DNA from: JAEWWD01 sp964440115
GTDB lineage: Bacteria > Bacillota > Clostridia > Christensenellales > CAG-138
Direction: 5' to 3'
Assembly (NCBI GenBank): GCA_964440115.1
Contig: CAYTPV010000007.1
Coordinates: 62,001-126,000 of the forward strand
Length of the DNA: 64,000 nt
Both the position numbers and the translations under genes were made by a program. Under the pieces are notes generated by a model. The model saw nothing but the letters and a program-made list of their open reading frames with translations, did no database searches and was not told the DNA's origin. Positions 42,359 to 52,600 of this stretch are shown here, one piece after another (the first letter of the stretch is position 1; every line of letters starts with the position of its first letter).

Positions 42359-42395
42359 ATATAAGTCGTAATAACAGCAATGGGAGGATTATAGA

Positions 42396-43046
42396 ATGTT
42401 CACCGCGAAAGACGTAATGGAACTGCGTGAAATAACCGGCGTTGGCATGATGGATTGCAAAAAGGCGCTCACAGAATGCAACGGCGACATGGAAAAGGCA
42501 AAGGATTATCTGCGCGAAAAGGGCCTTGCCGACAATAAGAAAAAGGCCGCACGCATTGCCGCTGAAGGTATTGTGGATTCCTATATCCATTTGGGCGGCA
42601 AAATCGGCGTTATCGTCGAAGTCAACTGCGAAACCGACTTTGTAGCGAAGACGGACAATTTCAAGCAGTTTGTGCATAATGTCGCCATGCAGATCGCAGC
42701 GGCAAAGCCGACGTACGTAACCAAGGACGAGGTCAAGCAGGAAGAAATCGAAAAGGAAAAGGAAATCCTGCGCGCCCAGGCTAAGAACGAGCCCAAGCCC
42801 AAGCCCGATGCCATCATCGAGAAAATGGTCGAAGGCCGTATTGAAAAGTACTACAAGGAAGTCTGCCTGCTCGAGCAGCCGTACGTAAAGGATTCCGATA
42901 TCACCGTTGCGCAGATGCTCAATGAAACCTCTGCCAAGATCGGCGAAAAGATCAGCATCCGTCGATTCGTACGCTACGAGATGGGCGAAGGCCTGCAGAA
43001 GCGTCAGGATAATTTTGCAGAAGAAGTCATGAGCGCAATTAAGTAA
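42396..43046 (+). CDS. tsf: Elongation factor Ts
   Basis: Nucleotide exchange factor for EF-Tu. The 216-residue protein is the short form: VMELREITGVGMMDCKKALTE with the TDFV signature in VNCETDFVAKTDNF, and a C-terminal FVRYEMGEGLQKRQDNFAEEV. GGGAGGAT precedes ATG. It ends with a strong terminator. Confidence 0.97.
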   Translation: MFTAKDVMELREITGVGMMDCKKALTECNGDMEKAKDYLREKGLADNKKKAARIAAEGIVDSYIHLGGKIGVIVEVNCETDFVAKTDNFKQFVHNVAMQIAAAKPTYVTKDEVKQEEIEKEKEILRAQAKNEPKPKPDAIIEKMVEGRIEKYYKEVCLLEQPYVKDSDITVAQMLNETSAKIGEKISIRRFVRYEMGEGLQKRQDNFAEEVMSAIK

Positions 43047-43054
43047 ACCATTTG

Positions 43055-43086
43055 AAAAGGAACACTTTTTTGTGTTCCTTTTTTCT
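43055..43086 (+). terminator. Terminator after tsf
   Basis: AAAAGGAACAC, T-rich loop, GTGTTCCTTTT plus a long T run ending at about 43092. Confidence 0.9.
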
Positions 43087-43123
43087 TTTTTTATGGAATT
43101 ATCATACAAAGGAGGATGCCTTT

Positions 43124-43822
43124 ATGTATCGGCGCGTATTGCTCAAACTCAGCGGCGAAGCGCTCAGTACCCACGGTGAAACGCTCAGCTTTGACGTGAT
43201 CGAGAAAACGGCTGAACAGCTTGCGCAGGCTGCTCGTTTGGGCGTGCAGATTGGCGTAATGGTCGGCGGCGGGAATATCTGGCGCGGCCGCAGTTCCGGC
43301 GATATGGACAGAAGCCGTGCGGATAACATGGGCATGCTGGCCACGGCCATCAACGCTCTGGCTATGCAGGACGCACTCCTTCGAACAGGAACCGAGTGCA
43401 CTGTGCTGTCAGCTGTTGATATGCAAAAATTCTGCGATACATTTTCTGCACGTTCGGCACACGCATTGCTTTCAAAGGGGCACATTCTTTTGTTTGCCTG
43501 CGGAAGCGGACATCCCTATTTCAGCACAGATACCGCGGCAGCGTTGCGTGCGGCTGAAATTGGCGCGGAGGTATTGCTACTTGCAAAAAACGTAGACGCC
43601 ATTTATTCTGCGGATCCAAAGCTAGACCCATCCGCAGTCAGGTACGAACGGCTTAGCTATAAAGACGTGATAGAACGTGATCTGCGTGCAACGGATCTTA
43701 CGGCCATTACGCTCTGCCGTGAGCAGAATATACCAATTCTGGCGTTTGGCCTGAAAGAACAAGACAGCATCGTGCGCGCAGTCAAAGGCGAGCGTATAGG
43801 CACGCTCATCGCGGATGTGTAA
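43124..43822 (+). CDS. pyrH: UMP kinase
   Basis: It phosphorylates UMP for pyrimidine nucleotide supply. The 232-residue protein has VLLKLSGEALS, VGGGNIWRGR, DNMGMLATAINALAMQD and LAKNVDAIYSADPK, typical of the bacterial amino-acid-kinase-fold enzyme. ATG 43124 follows AGGAGGATGCC. An upstream extension in frame crosses the terminator of tsf and is rejected. Confidence 0.97.
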   Translation: MYRRVLLKLSGEALSTHGETLSFDVIEKTAEQLAQAARLGVQIGVMVGGGNIWRGRSSGDMDRSRADNMGMLATAINALAMQDALLRTGTECTVLSAVDMQKFCDTFSARSAHALLSKGHILLFACGSGHPYFSTDTAAALRAAEIGAEVLLLAKNVDAIYSADPKLDPSAVRYERLSYKDVIERDLRATDLTAITLCREQNIPILAFGLKEQDSIVRAVKGERIGTLIADV

Positions 43823-43918
43823 TTAGCGCTTGTCTGCCTGAAGGATTTCCAGTAAAATAGGAGTGTAGCTTATTGCGTGTGAACAATATGCGCATAAGGA
43901 TACTAAGGAGGTATTCGC

Positions 43919-44476
43919 ATGGCCAACGATGTACTCGATAACGCAAAAGATCGCATGGGGAAAACGATTGCGGTACTGAAACAGGAATTGAGCAGTTTGA
44001 GGGCAGGCCGTGCAAATGCACAGGTTCTAGACCGCATACTGGTGGATTATTATGGGACTCCTACGCCCATCAACCAACTGGGCAACATCGCATCGCCTGA
44101 GCCGCGGCTCTTGACCATAGCCGTATGGGATCAGAAAGCCATCGGCGCTGTAGAAAAAGCGATACAGAAATCCGATATCGGCATCAACCCGTCCAATGAC
44201 GGTAAGTTGATTCGTTTGGTCTTCCCTGAATTGACGGAAGAACGCCGTAAAGAACTTGTTAAAGTTGTACGTAAAAAGGGCGAGGATGCCAAAGTGGCTA
44301 TTCGTTCTATCCGGCGTGACTCCAACGAGCATTTAAAGAAGCTGCGTAAAGACAGTGAAATTACAGAGGACGATCAGAAACAACTCGAGGATAAAACGCA
44401 AAAACTGACGGACGATATCATAAAAGATATCGATCGTATTATTACCGACAAGGAAAAGGAGATACTTGAAGTTTGA
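43919..44476 (+). CDS. frr: Ribosome recycling factor
   Basis: It splits post-termination ribosomes with EF-G. The 185-residue protein has LKQELSSLRAGRANAQVLD, YYGTPTPINQLGNI and the basic VRKKGEDAKVAIRSIRRDSNE helix. AAGGAGGTATTCGC precedes the ATG. Its stop overlaps the next start by four bases (TTGA). Confidence 0.97.
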   Translation: MANDVLDNAKDRMGKTIAVLKQELSSLRAGRANAQVLDRILVDYYGTPTPINQLGNIASPEPRLLTIAVWDQKAIGAVEKAIQKSDIGINPSNDGKLIRLVFPELTEERRKELVKVVRKKGEDAKVAIRSIRRDSNEHLKKLRKDSEITEDDQKQLEDKTQKLTDDIIKDIDRIITDKEKEILEV

Positions 44477-44685
44477 GCGGTGTGCTGGGCTTCGAGCTTT
44501 CACATGCCATAGCGCTTATGGAACAGGCGGGGTATGAGGTTCTTACAAGGGAAGTAAAAAGCCGTAAGGGCGTGCAGGGCAATGAAAGCCGTGTCGTTCG
44601 GGAACAGAAACTGCCCTGCTCGGCTGACGGGCGACCGCAGATATGTCTCACATACGCCGTGTTTTGTACGCAAGTCAATGAATGA
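44473..44685 (+). CDS. Small conserved-looking protein in the frr-uppS interval, 70 aa
   Basis: The frame starts at TTG 44473, four bases before the frr stop ends, with AAGGAGATAC 11 bases upstream. The sequence LGFELSHAIALMEQAGYEVL, then TREVKSRKG and ESRVVREQK, resembles small proteins I recall between frr and uppS in other clostridia; no function is known to me. The basic KSRKG/RVVREQ region suggests nucleic-acid or ribosome contact, but that is a guess. It is followed by a terminator. Confidence 0.65.
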   Translation: MSGVLGFELSHAIALMEQAGYEVLTREVKSRKGVQGNESRVVREQKLPCSADGRPQICLTYAVFCTQVNE

Positions 44686-44699
44686 AAGAAACTGACAGA

Positions 44700-44729
44700 T
44701 GCAAAGCGCAGGCCGCTTTGCATTTTGTT
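44700..44729 (+). terminator. Terminator between frr unit and uppS
   Basis: GCAAAGCG, loop CAGGC, CGCTTTGC, then ATTTTGTT. It separates pyrH-frr from uppS unless read through. Confidence 0.75.
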
Positions 44730-44745
44730 CATGAAAGGGTTTGCC

Positions 44746-45489
44746 ATGGGGAAGTATACAGCCGAACAGCGGGCGGCTATGGGATTGCCGGGTGAAATGC
44801 CTAAGCATGTCGCTATCATAATGGATGGCAACGGCAGATGGGCGCAGCAGCGCGGCTTGCCGCGCGCGTTGGGGCATCGGGCCGGCATGGAACGATTAAA
44901 CGGAATTATTCGTTTGACTTCTGATCTATCCATCGAGGCGCTTTCGTTGTTTGCATTCTCGACTGAGAATTGGAAACGACCGCAGGATGAAATCAGCATA
45001 CTGTTCGGATTGCTGTTGGAATATTTCAGCCGTGAAATAGATGAACTCCATCAGAACGATGTACGTATTCGAATTTTGGGGGAAAGAAGTCCTTTTCCTG
45101 CTGAAGTTCGCGAAGTGATCGAGAATGCCATGCAAAAGACAGCTAAAAATAACGGACTCAGATTAAATATTGCTCTTAATTACGGCGGAAGGGACGAATT
45201 CGTACGAGTCGCGCGCGCAATCGCTGCAGATGTGCAGAACGGCGTCATTCATGCATCGGACGTTAACGCAGAGCTTGTTGAAAGCAAACTGGATACCACG
45301 GGGCTGCCGCCAGTTGATTTTATGATCCGTACAAGCGGCGAACAGAGGACTTCGAACTTCTTGCTGTATCAGGCTGCATATGCGGAATTGCTATTTGCAG
45401 CAGAATACTGGCCTGCATTTTCAAATGATCGATACATGGATGCGCTGCGTGAATACCAGAAACGCTCACGGCGCTACGGCGGACTATAA
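44746..45489 (+). CDS. uppS: Di-trans,poly-cis-undecaprenyl-diphosphate synthase
   Basis: It makes the C55 lipid carrier for wall and surface glycan synthesis. The 247-residue protein has HVAIIMDGNGRWAQQRGLPR (catalytic Asp), GHRAGMERL, LFAFSTENWKRP, and DFMIRTSGEQRTSNFLLYQ. ATG 44746 is chosen because AAAGGG lies 7 bases upstream; the two upstream in-frame starts (TTG 44725, ATG 44731) overlap the terminator. Confidence 0.97.
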   Translation: MGKYTAEQRAAMGLPGEMPKHVAIIMDGNGRWAQQRGLPRALGHRAGMERLNGIIRLTSDLSIEALSLFAFSTENWKRPQDEISILFGLLLEYFSREIDELHQNDVRIRILGERSPFPAEVREVIENAMQKTAKNNGLRLNIALNYGGRDEFVRVARAIAADVQNGVIHASDVNAELVESKLDTTGLPPVDFMIRTSGEQRTSNFLLYQAAYAELLFAAEYWPAFSNDRYMDALREYQKRSRRYGGL

Positions 45490-45507
45490 GCGTAGGGGTG
45501 GTCAAAA

Positions 45508-46320
45508 ATGGGGAAACGCGTCGTCATGGGGGTGGTGCTGGCCATTCTCTTTCTCTCCATGATGTATCTGGGCCGAGTTGTACAGACCATTGCGTTCACA
45601 TGCGCGGCTCTCTGGGCAGTGCATGAAATGCAGCATGTATTTACAATGAAAGGGTACAAGCCGTTTATGGCTCCCGCATATGCTTTTGCGGCTACATATG
45701 CGGTGGTAATGTATCTTCTTCCCGATATCCAATGGGTATCTCTTTGGATGTTGTTCGTGATATGCGTTATTGCAGAACGCATATTGAATAAGAATAGGAC
45801 CACGCCGGATGCATTTGCCGGATTCGGCGCATTTATATATCCGCTTCCTTTCTTCGCGGTATTGCTGCAGCCAAGCGTGATGTTTGGTGAAGCGCAGGGC
45901 ACAACCGCGCTTCTTTGCGCGTTCATGTGCCCGCTCGTGGGCGATACGCTGGCATATTTTTTTGGTACGTTTTTCGGAAAACATAAACTTTGCCCCGATA
46001 TCAGCCCGAAAAAGAGCGTTGAGGGAAGTATCGCTTCGTTTTTCGGCAGCATTCTGGGCGGCGCACTGGTGTTTATTTTGCAGAGATATTGGGATACCAC
46101 AGTACCGCTGTCTGCGCTGTTGATACTTGGCGCTGTCTGCGGAATATTCGGGCAGATAGGTGATTTGTTTGCGTCCGTTATTAAGCGCTGGTCGGGCATT
46201 AAAGATTTCAGCAGTATTTTTCCGGGCCACGGCGGTATATTGGATCGAGTTGACAGCGTACTGATGTGTGCGCCGTTCATATATTTCGGTTTTTATTTGC
46301 TGAATCACTGGCCGCACTGA
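45508..46320 (+). CDS. cdsA: Phosphatidate cytidylyltransferase
   Basis: It makes CDP-diacylglycerol for phospholipids. The 270-residue polytopic protein has about seven membrane helices and the CDP signature GDTLAYFFGTFFGKHKL followed by SPKKSVEGSIASFFGS, and the terminal PGHGGILDRVDSVL. GGGGTGG precedes the ATG. It lies in the usual uppS-cdsA-dxr order. Confidence 0.95.
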   Translation: MGKRVVMGVVLAILFLSMMYLGRVVQTIAFTCAALWAVHEMQHVFTMKGYKPFMAPAYAFAATYAVVMYLLPDIQWVSLWMLFVICVIAERILNKNRTTPDAFAGFGAFIYPLPFFAVLLQPSVMFGEAQGTTALLCAFMCPLVGDTLAYFFGTFFGKHKLCPDISPKKSVEGSIASFFGSILGGALVFILQRYWDTTVPLSALLILGAVCGIFGQIGDLFASVIKRWSGIKDFSSIFPGHGGILDRVDSVLMCAPFIYFGFYLLNHWPH

Positions 46321-46344
46321 CAATACAACAAAAGGGCATTTTGA

Positions 46345-47487
46345 ATGAAAAGAAGAATAGTCGTGCTTGGAAGTACCGGGTCTGTAGGCATGCAGACACT
46401 GGATGTTATCAGGGCAAATCCGGATCATTTCGAAGTACTCGCAATAAGCGCACGATCGAATGCGCAAAAATTATCCGAACAGGTTCTTGCGTTTCGTCCC
46501 CGTTATGCAGGTATTGCGGATGAATCCGCAGTTTATCAGTTGAAAGAAAATATACCGGTTGATGTATGCGTGGAAGCAGGGGCTGCGGCAAATTGCGTGC
46601 TTGCAGGCCTTCCAGAAGCGGATATTGTGATGATCGGCATATCCGGCATACAGGGGCTGCCCGCGCTGCTGAGCGCGTTGCAGGCAGGGAAAACGGTAGC
46701 TCTTGCAAATAAGGAAAGCATCGTATGCGGCAATCCTTTGGTGCAGGAAGCTCTTCAAAAATATGGCGGCCGTATTATTCCGGTGGACAGCGAACATTCC
46801 GCAATTTACCAGTGTCTGCAAAACGGAAAGAAACAGGAAGTAGCTTCCCTGATACTGACGGCGTCCGGCGGCCCGTTTCGGAATTATTCGCAGGAACAGC
46901 TTAAACTGGTTACGCCCGAGCAGGCAAAAAAGCACCCTGTTTGGCGCATGGGGAATAAAATCTGCATCGATTCGGCAACGCTGTTTAACAAAGGGCTTGA
47001 GGTTATTGAAGCAAGTTTTTTGTTCGGTTTTCCAAATACTCATATTTCTGTACTGATTCATCCACAATCCATCGTACATTCTATGGTAGAATATATCGAT
47101 GGAACTGTAATGGCGCAAATGGCTGTGCCGGATATGCGGTTGGCAATACAGTATGCGCTCGGATATCCGGATCGTCTGCCGAGAAGTATTGAGCGACTGG
47201 ATTTTACTAATTTAGCCAGTCTGACATTTACAAACACGGATGAGCATCCTGCTATTCGCCTCGCCCATGCCGCGCTAACCGGATCAGACGCGCTGCCCAT
47301 TATATACAATGCGGCCAACGAAGCTGCCGTTGAGATGTTTGTGCAGCACAGGATCGGTTTCTTGGATATCCAGCGCGCTGTGGAGCACGCTATGAAAAAA
47401 GCCTCGTATGCCTCGGTTTGCTCACTGCAGGATGTCATGCTGATTGACAGCGAAGCTAGGGAGCGAGTAGCCGATTTGTTTGGCTAA
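46345..47487 (+). CDS. dxr: 1-deoxy-D-xylulose 5-phosphate reductoisomerase
   Basis: First committed step of the MEP isoprenoid pathway. The 380-residue protein has the NADPH motif LGSTGSVGMQTLDVI, ALANKESIVCGN, PVDSEHSAIYQCL and LTASGGPF. It feeds UppS with IPP. Starts 24 bases after cdsA; the ribosome binding site (AAAGGGC) is weak-ish. Confidence 0.97.
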   Translation: MKRRIVVLGSTGSVGMQTLDVIRANPDHFEVLAISARSNAQKLSEQVLAFRPRYAGIADESAVYQLKENIPVDVCVEAGAAANCVLAGLPEADIVMIGISGIQGLPALLSALQAGKTVALANKESIVCGNPLVQEALQKYGGRIIPVDSEHSAIYQCLQNGKKQEVASLILTASGGPFRNYSQEQLKLVTPEQAKKHPVWRMGNKICIDSATLFNKGLEVIEASFLFGFPNTHISVLIHPQSIVHSMVEYIDGTVMAQMAVPDMRLAIQYALGYPDRLPRSIERLDFTNLASLTFTNTDEHPAIRLAHAALTGSDALPIIYNAANEAAVEMFVQHRIGFLDIQRAVEHAMKKASYASVCSLQDVMLIDSEARERVADLFG

Positions 47488-47505
47488 GGAAAGGAAAGAC
47501 GAAAG

Positions 47506-48546
47506 TTGGAAAGCTTGTTTTCGGAGATATTGTCCATTATCGCCGCTCTGCTGTTGCTGAGCTTGTTTGTAATGGTCCACGAAGCAGGTCATTACGGGGT
47601 GGGAAGACTTCTGGGCTTCAAAATTCAGGAGTTTGCCATCGGTATGGGGCCGAAGATTTTCGGCAAGGAAAAGAATGGCATACTCTATGCCATACGCGCA
47701 TTTCCTATCGGTGGCATGTGCCGATTTTACGGCGAGGACGAAGAAGCGAAGGATAATAGAAGCTTTGGTGCGCAAAAGGCATGGAAGCGGTTCCTTGTTA
47801 TTTTGGCTGGGCCTGTCATGAACCTGATTTTTGCGTTCCTTTTTGCGGTCGTAGCGCTTACCGCCTATGGCGATATTGTCCCCGCTGTGCATTCCATCAC
47901 GGAACAGGGAAGTCCGGCGCAGGTTGCGGGCATGCAGCCAGGCGACATTCTATACGCTGTTGACGGGCAGCGGGTCGAATACTATGAAGACGCTGTCGAT
48001 AAAATACGCGCTGTCAAAGGCACGGATACCGTTGTTACCGTTATACGCGACGGCGAAAAGAAGGATATCGCCCTGCACGATATTTATAACGAGAAAGCCG
48101 GTTATAACGTCATCGGTATCAACCTGACTGCGGCACGCATGCCCTATCGTTTTTTTGACGCGATAGGCGCAGCATTCCCATTTGTTGGTTCTATTGTAGG
48201 GGAGATGTTCTCATTTCTGGGGAGTCTGTTTACAAAGGGCGTGCAACAGGGTGATGTACTCGGTCCTGTTGGAACCATCACGTATATTGGCTATGCGGTA
48301 CGAACCGGCTTTGAAACGGTGCTGCGGTTAGCCGTGCTTATCAGCGTGAACCTTGCGGTCATCAATTTGCTTCCATTACCGGCGTTGGATGGCGGACGGC
48401 TTGCATTTTTGACGGTGGAGGGTATACGCGGAAAGCCCATTTCGCAGGAAAAAGAAGGCATGGTACATTTTATAGGGATTGTATTGCTGTTTGCATTGAT
48501 CATCATACTGACATTCAACGATATTAAAACGATGCTGGGAGGATAA
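47506..48546 (+). CDS. rseP: RIP zinc metalloprotease RseP
   Basis: Site-2 intramembrane protease. The 346-residue protein has HEAGH at 25-29 in the first membrane helix, a PDZ domain (about residues 110-185, SPAQVAGMQPGDILYAVDG) and the second zinc site NLLPLPALDGGR in a C-terminal helix. In Bacillus the homologue cleaves anti-sigma factors and remnant signal peptides. TTG 47506 has AAGGAAAG upstream. Only 4 bases separate it from ispG. Confidence 0.95.
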   Translation: MESLFSEILSIIAALLLLSLFVMVHEAGHYGVGRLLGFKIQEFAIGMGPKIFGKEKNGILYAIRAFPIGGMCRFYGEDEEAKDNRSFGAQKAWKRFLVILAGPVMNLIFAFLFAVVALTAYGDIVPAVHSITEQGSPAQVAGMQPGDILYAVDGQRVEYYEDAVDKIRAVKGTDTVVTVIRDGEKKDIALHDIYNEKAGYNVIGINLTAARMPYRFFDAIGAAFPFVGSIVGEMFSFLGSLFTKGVQQGDVLGPVGTITYIGYAVRTGFETVLRLAVLISVNLAVINLLPLPALDGGRLAFLTVEGIRGKPISQEKEGMVHFIGIVLLFALIIILTFNDIKTMLGG

Positions 48547-48550
48547 CCGT

Positions 48551-49597
48551 ATGGAACAAACGCGCCGCGTATGTGTAGGGAATGTGCCCGTCGGCGGCGG
48601 TGCACCGATCAGCATACAATCCATGACCAATACGGATACGCGGGATGCAGCAGCAACATCCGCGCAGATACTTGCGCTGGAACAAGCCGGCTGTGAGATT
48701 GCTCGCGCGTCCGTATACGATATGGATTGCGCCCGCGCCATACGCGAAATCAAGCAAAGAATACACATCCCGCTCGTTGCGGATATTCATTTTGATCACA
48801 GGCTTGCAATAGCTGCGGCGGAAAACGGCGCGGACAAGCTTCGCATTAATCCGGGCAACATCGGTGGCCAGCAGAAGGTAGCGGAGCTTGCGGCCTGCGC
48901 CAAACATATTGGCATACCCATACGAATAGGCGTCAATGCCGGCTCATTGGAACGGGATTTACTGGAGAAATACGGCGGACATTCTCCTGTTGCAATGGCG
49001 GAAAGCGCCCTGCGCCATATCGCCATGCTTGAACAGGAAGGGTTTTACGACATTGTCATATCGCTCAAAGCTTCGAATGTGCCGGATACCGTGGCCGCCT
49101 GTCGCGAAATCGGGCGTCGATGCAATTATCCGCAGCATATCGGCATTACGGAAGCGGGGATGGGCGAGTTCGCGATTGTAAAATCGGCCGTTGGCTTGGG
49201 TGCACTGCTGCTCGAGGGAATTGGCGATACCATGCGCGTTTCCCTGACAGGTGATCCGGTGCAGGAAGTCCATGCGGCGAGAACCATACTGCGTGCCGCA
49301 GGGCTCAGGCATGAGGGCATTGAAATCATCAGCTGTCCTACCTGCGGCAGGTGTGGCGTGGATCTTGCGTCCATCGTTCAGACGCTTCGCGACAGGCTTA
49401 AGCTGGAAGGCTGCTTAAAGATCGCGGTGATGGGATGTGCTGTAAACGGACCGGGGGAGGCTCGTGATGCGGACATCGGCATCGCATTCGGTCCCGGCAA
49501 CGGCGTACTGTTTAAAAAAGGAGAAAAAATTGCTTCCGGCGCTGTGCAGGATATGCTGGATCTGCTTGTACGGGAAGCCGAAAGCATGCTTTCATAA
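48551..49597 (+). CDS. ispG: 4-hydroxy-3-methylbut-2-enyl diphosphate synthase (flavodoxin/ferredoxin)
   Basis: The Fe-S enzyme of the MEP pathway. The 348-residue protein opens TRRVCVGNVPVGGGAPISIQSMTNT and carries the cluster cysteines in PTCGRCGVD and GCAVNGPGEARDADIG, plus the ADIHFDHRLAI and EHIG/ITEAG segments. The gene links to dxr and uppS in one isoprenoid operon. GGGAGG is in the preceding codons. Confidence 0.97.
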   Translation: MEQTRRVCVGNVPVGGGAPISIQSMTNTDTRDAAATSAQILALEQAGCEIARASVYDMDCARAIREIKQRIHIPLVADIHFDHRLAIAAAENGADKLRINPGNIGGQQKVAELAACAKHIGIPIRIGVNAGSLERDLLEKYGGHSPVAMAESALRHIAMLEQEGFYDIVISLKASNVPDTVAACREIGRRCNYPQHIGITEAGMGEFAIVKSAVGLGALLLEGIGDTMRVSLTGDPVQEVHAARTILRAAGLRHEGIEIISCPTCGRCGVDLASIVQTLRDRLKLEGCLKIAVMGCAVNGPGEARDADIGIAFGPGNGVLFKKGEKIASGAVQDMLDLLVREAESMLS

Positions 49598-49629
49598 TTT
49601 ACTGGGGTTGGTTGGAGGATCGCACATCA

Positions 49630-52600
49630 TTGAGTACGGAATTAAAAGAGCTGCTACTGCGAGCCGGGGATTGGGCAGCAGATTTAAAGCTCGAGCAGGC
49701 AAACTGGAATCCTGAGATAAAGGCGCTGCAAATCAGATTATACAGCGACAGACCGCTAACAGACGCACAGCATCAGGCGCTGTGTGCGTTGTTTGCGGAT
49801 CGGTTCGCGCCCTATTCTGTTGAGGTCAGTGTAGATTGTCCTGCCGTTTTGCAGGCAGTCCGTGACGCACAGCTGCAGCAAAAAGATAAAAAAGAGGAAG
49901 AGAAGCTCATATTCGGCAAACGGATAGCGCGTTCTGAGATTACGCCCATGCATGCCCTGCGGGAAGATTCCGGGCGCGTCACTGTTGAGGGAAAGCCGCT
50001 TTTGCTGGAGAATAAACCATTAAAAAACGGCGCAGATAAAACGCTGTTATTTATTAATGTTACAGACTACACGAATACTATCCAATGTAAGGCCTTTATT
50101 ATTGGAAAAACTGCGTCGCAGATCGAAAAGAGCCTGCAAGGCGTTATCGATTCCGGCGGGTTTTTGCGTATACGCGGCACATACGAATATGATAAATTTG
50201 CTCGCGAGACAATGCTGCGTGTGGACGACATCATGGCGATTCCCGCGAAAGCGCGCTGCGATACGGCGGAACAAAAACGCGTTGAGCTGCACTTGCATAC
50301 GCAGATGTCCGCAATGGATGGCTTGACGAATGTGAAGCAAGTCATACAGACAGCTGCGCAGTGGGGGCATAAAGCAATAGCCATTACGGATCACGGCGTG
50401 GTGCAGGCGTTCCCCGATGCTGCAAAGGCGGGCGCTAAGAATAAGATTAAGGTTTTATTCGGCGTTGAAGGCTATTTGAAAGCGGATACCGAGAGTCTGC
50501 CCATGGAGCAGACCTATGTGGTATTCGATTTGGAAACGACGGGCTTAAAAGCCGAGCAGGGGCACATCATCGAAATCGGCGCGGTTAAGCTCCGCGACGG
50601 TGAAGTGCTCTCGCGCTTTTCAACATTCGTCAATGCGGGTGTGCACATTCCTCCGAATATCACTACGCTGACTGGTATTACAGACGATATGCTTGTTGGT
50701 GCGCCTCTGGCGAGGGATGTGCTTCGCGAATTCGAGGAATTTACGCGCGACTGTGTGCTGGTTGCGCACAACGCATCATTCGATGTAAAGTTCATCCGCG
50801 AACATGGCAGGCGGTATGGGATTGTGTTCGATAACGCCAGCGTGGATACCCTTATGCTTTCGCGATATCTTCTTTGGGGCATGAAAAACCACAAGCTCGA
50901 TACCGTTTGTGCACATCTTGGCGTTTTGCTGGAAAATCATCACCGGGCTGTGGATGATGCCGAAGCTACCGCACAGGTTTTTCTGCGTCTGCTGGATCGC
51001 ATGCGCGCGCTTGGCGTCCACGAAGTACCTGCAGTACTTCCGGAAGCGGATGACGGGGAAGACCGCACGAAGGAAAGCCCCAATCATATTGTCATACTGG
51101 CCGCTACACAGGAAGGCATGAAGAACCTCTATCGTCTGGTCAGCCATGCCCATATAGACTTTTTCTACAAAAAGCCGCAGATACCCAAGAGTCTGCTTCG
51201 ATTGTATCGCGAGGGACTGCTGCTCGGTTCCGCGTGCGAGCAGGGTGAACTGTATCAGGCTCTGCTTCGCAATAAGAGTGAAGACGAAGTGCGAAAAATC
51301 GCGCAATGGTACGATTACTTTGAGATTCAGCCGTTGGGCAACAACGCTTTTATGCTCAGAAAAAACATGGTTCCCGACGAGGAAGCATTGCGGAATCTCA
51401 ACCGCCGCATTGTGGCATTAGGGAAAGAACTTGGGAAACCGGTTGTGGCGACGGGTGACGTGCATTTTCTGGAGCCGGAGGATTCTGTATTCCGCGCTAT
51501 TCTCATGTACGAAATGGGATTTCAGGATGCCGAGATACAAGCTCCACTGTATTTTAAAACCACTGACGAAATGCTCGCCGAATTCGCATATTTGGGAGAA
51601 GAAACTGCGATCGATGTCGTCGTAAACGCGCCCAATGCAATCGCGGATCGCTGCGGGCAATTAAAACCGTATCCTGACGGCACATTTGCCCCTAAAATTG
51701 AAAATGCGGAAACATTGCTCCGGGATATGGCGGTCAGCCGCGCTTTGGAACTTTATGGCGATCCGCTGCCCGAAGTGGTGCAGAAGCGGCTGGACAAGGA
51801 ACTGCATTCCATTATCAGCAACGGTTTCGCGTCGCTGTACCTGATGGCGCAGAGACTTGTGAAAAAATCGCTGGACGACGGATATCTGGTAGGTTCCCGA
51901 GGGTCCGTTGGTTCCTCATTTGTAGCAACCATGGCGGGAATCACAGAAGTGAATCCGCTGCAGCCGCATTATGTCTGTCCCAAGTGCCGCCACAGTGAAT
52001 TTGATATCGACCGGACGCAATTCGCCTGCGGAGTGGACATGCCCACTGCTGTTTGCCCCGTCTGCGGGACACGTTACGATAAAGCGGGTTATGAAATTCC
52101 CTTCGAGGTATTCCTAGGCTTTCATGGCGACAAAACACCTGATATCGACCTGAACTTTTCCGGAGAATATCAGCCTGTAGCGCATAAATATGTGGAGGAA
52201 ATGTTCGGCGAAGGGCACGCGTTTAGAGCCGGTACGATCAGCGGCATTCAAACCAAAACGGCATATGCGTATGTCATGAAATATCTTGAGCATTTGCAAA
52301 GAACGGTTTCCAAATTCGAAATCGACCGCCTGTGCGAAGGCTGCGCTGGCGTAAAGCGTACCACCGGTCAGCATCCGGGCGGTATTGTTGTCGTCCCATT
52401 CGAAAACGATATACTGGAATTCACTCCGGTGCAGTATCCTGCGGATCAGAAACAGAAAAACACCATCACAACGCACTTTGATTTCCATGCGCTCGATGAT
52501 CGGCTGGTCAAGTTGGATATTCTTGGCCATGACGACCCGACCGCATTGAAAATGCTGCATGATATGACGGGCGTCAACCCCCGCTATATCCCGCTGGATG

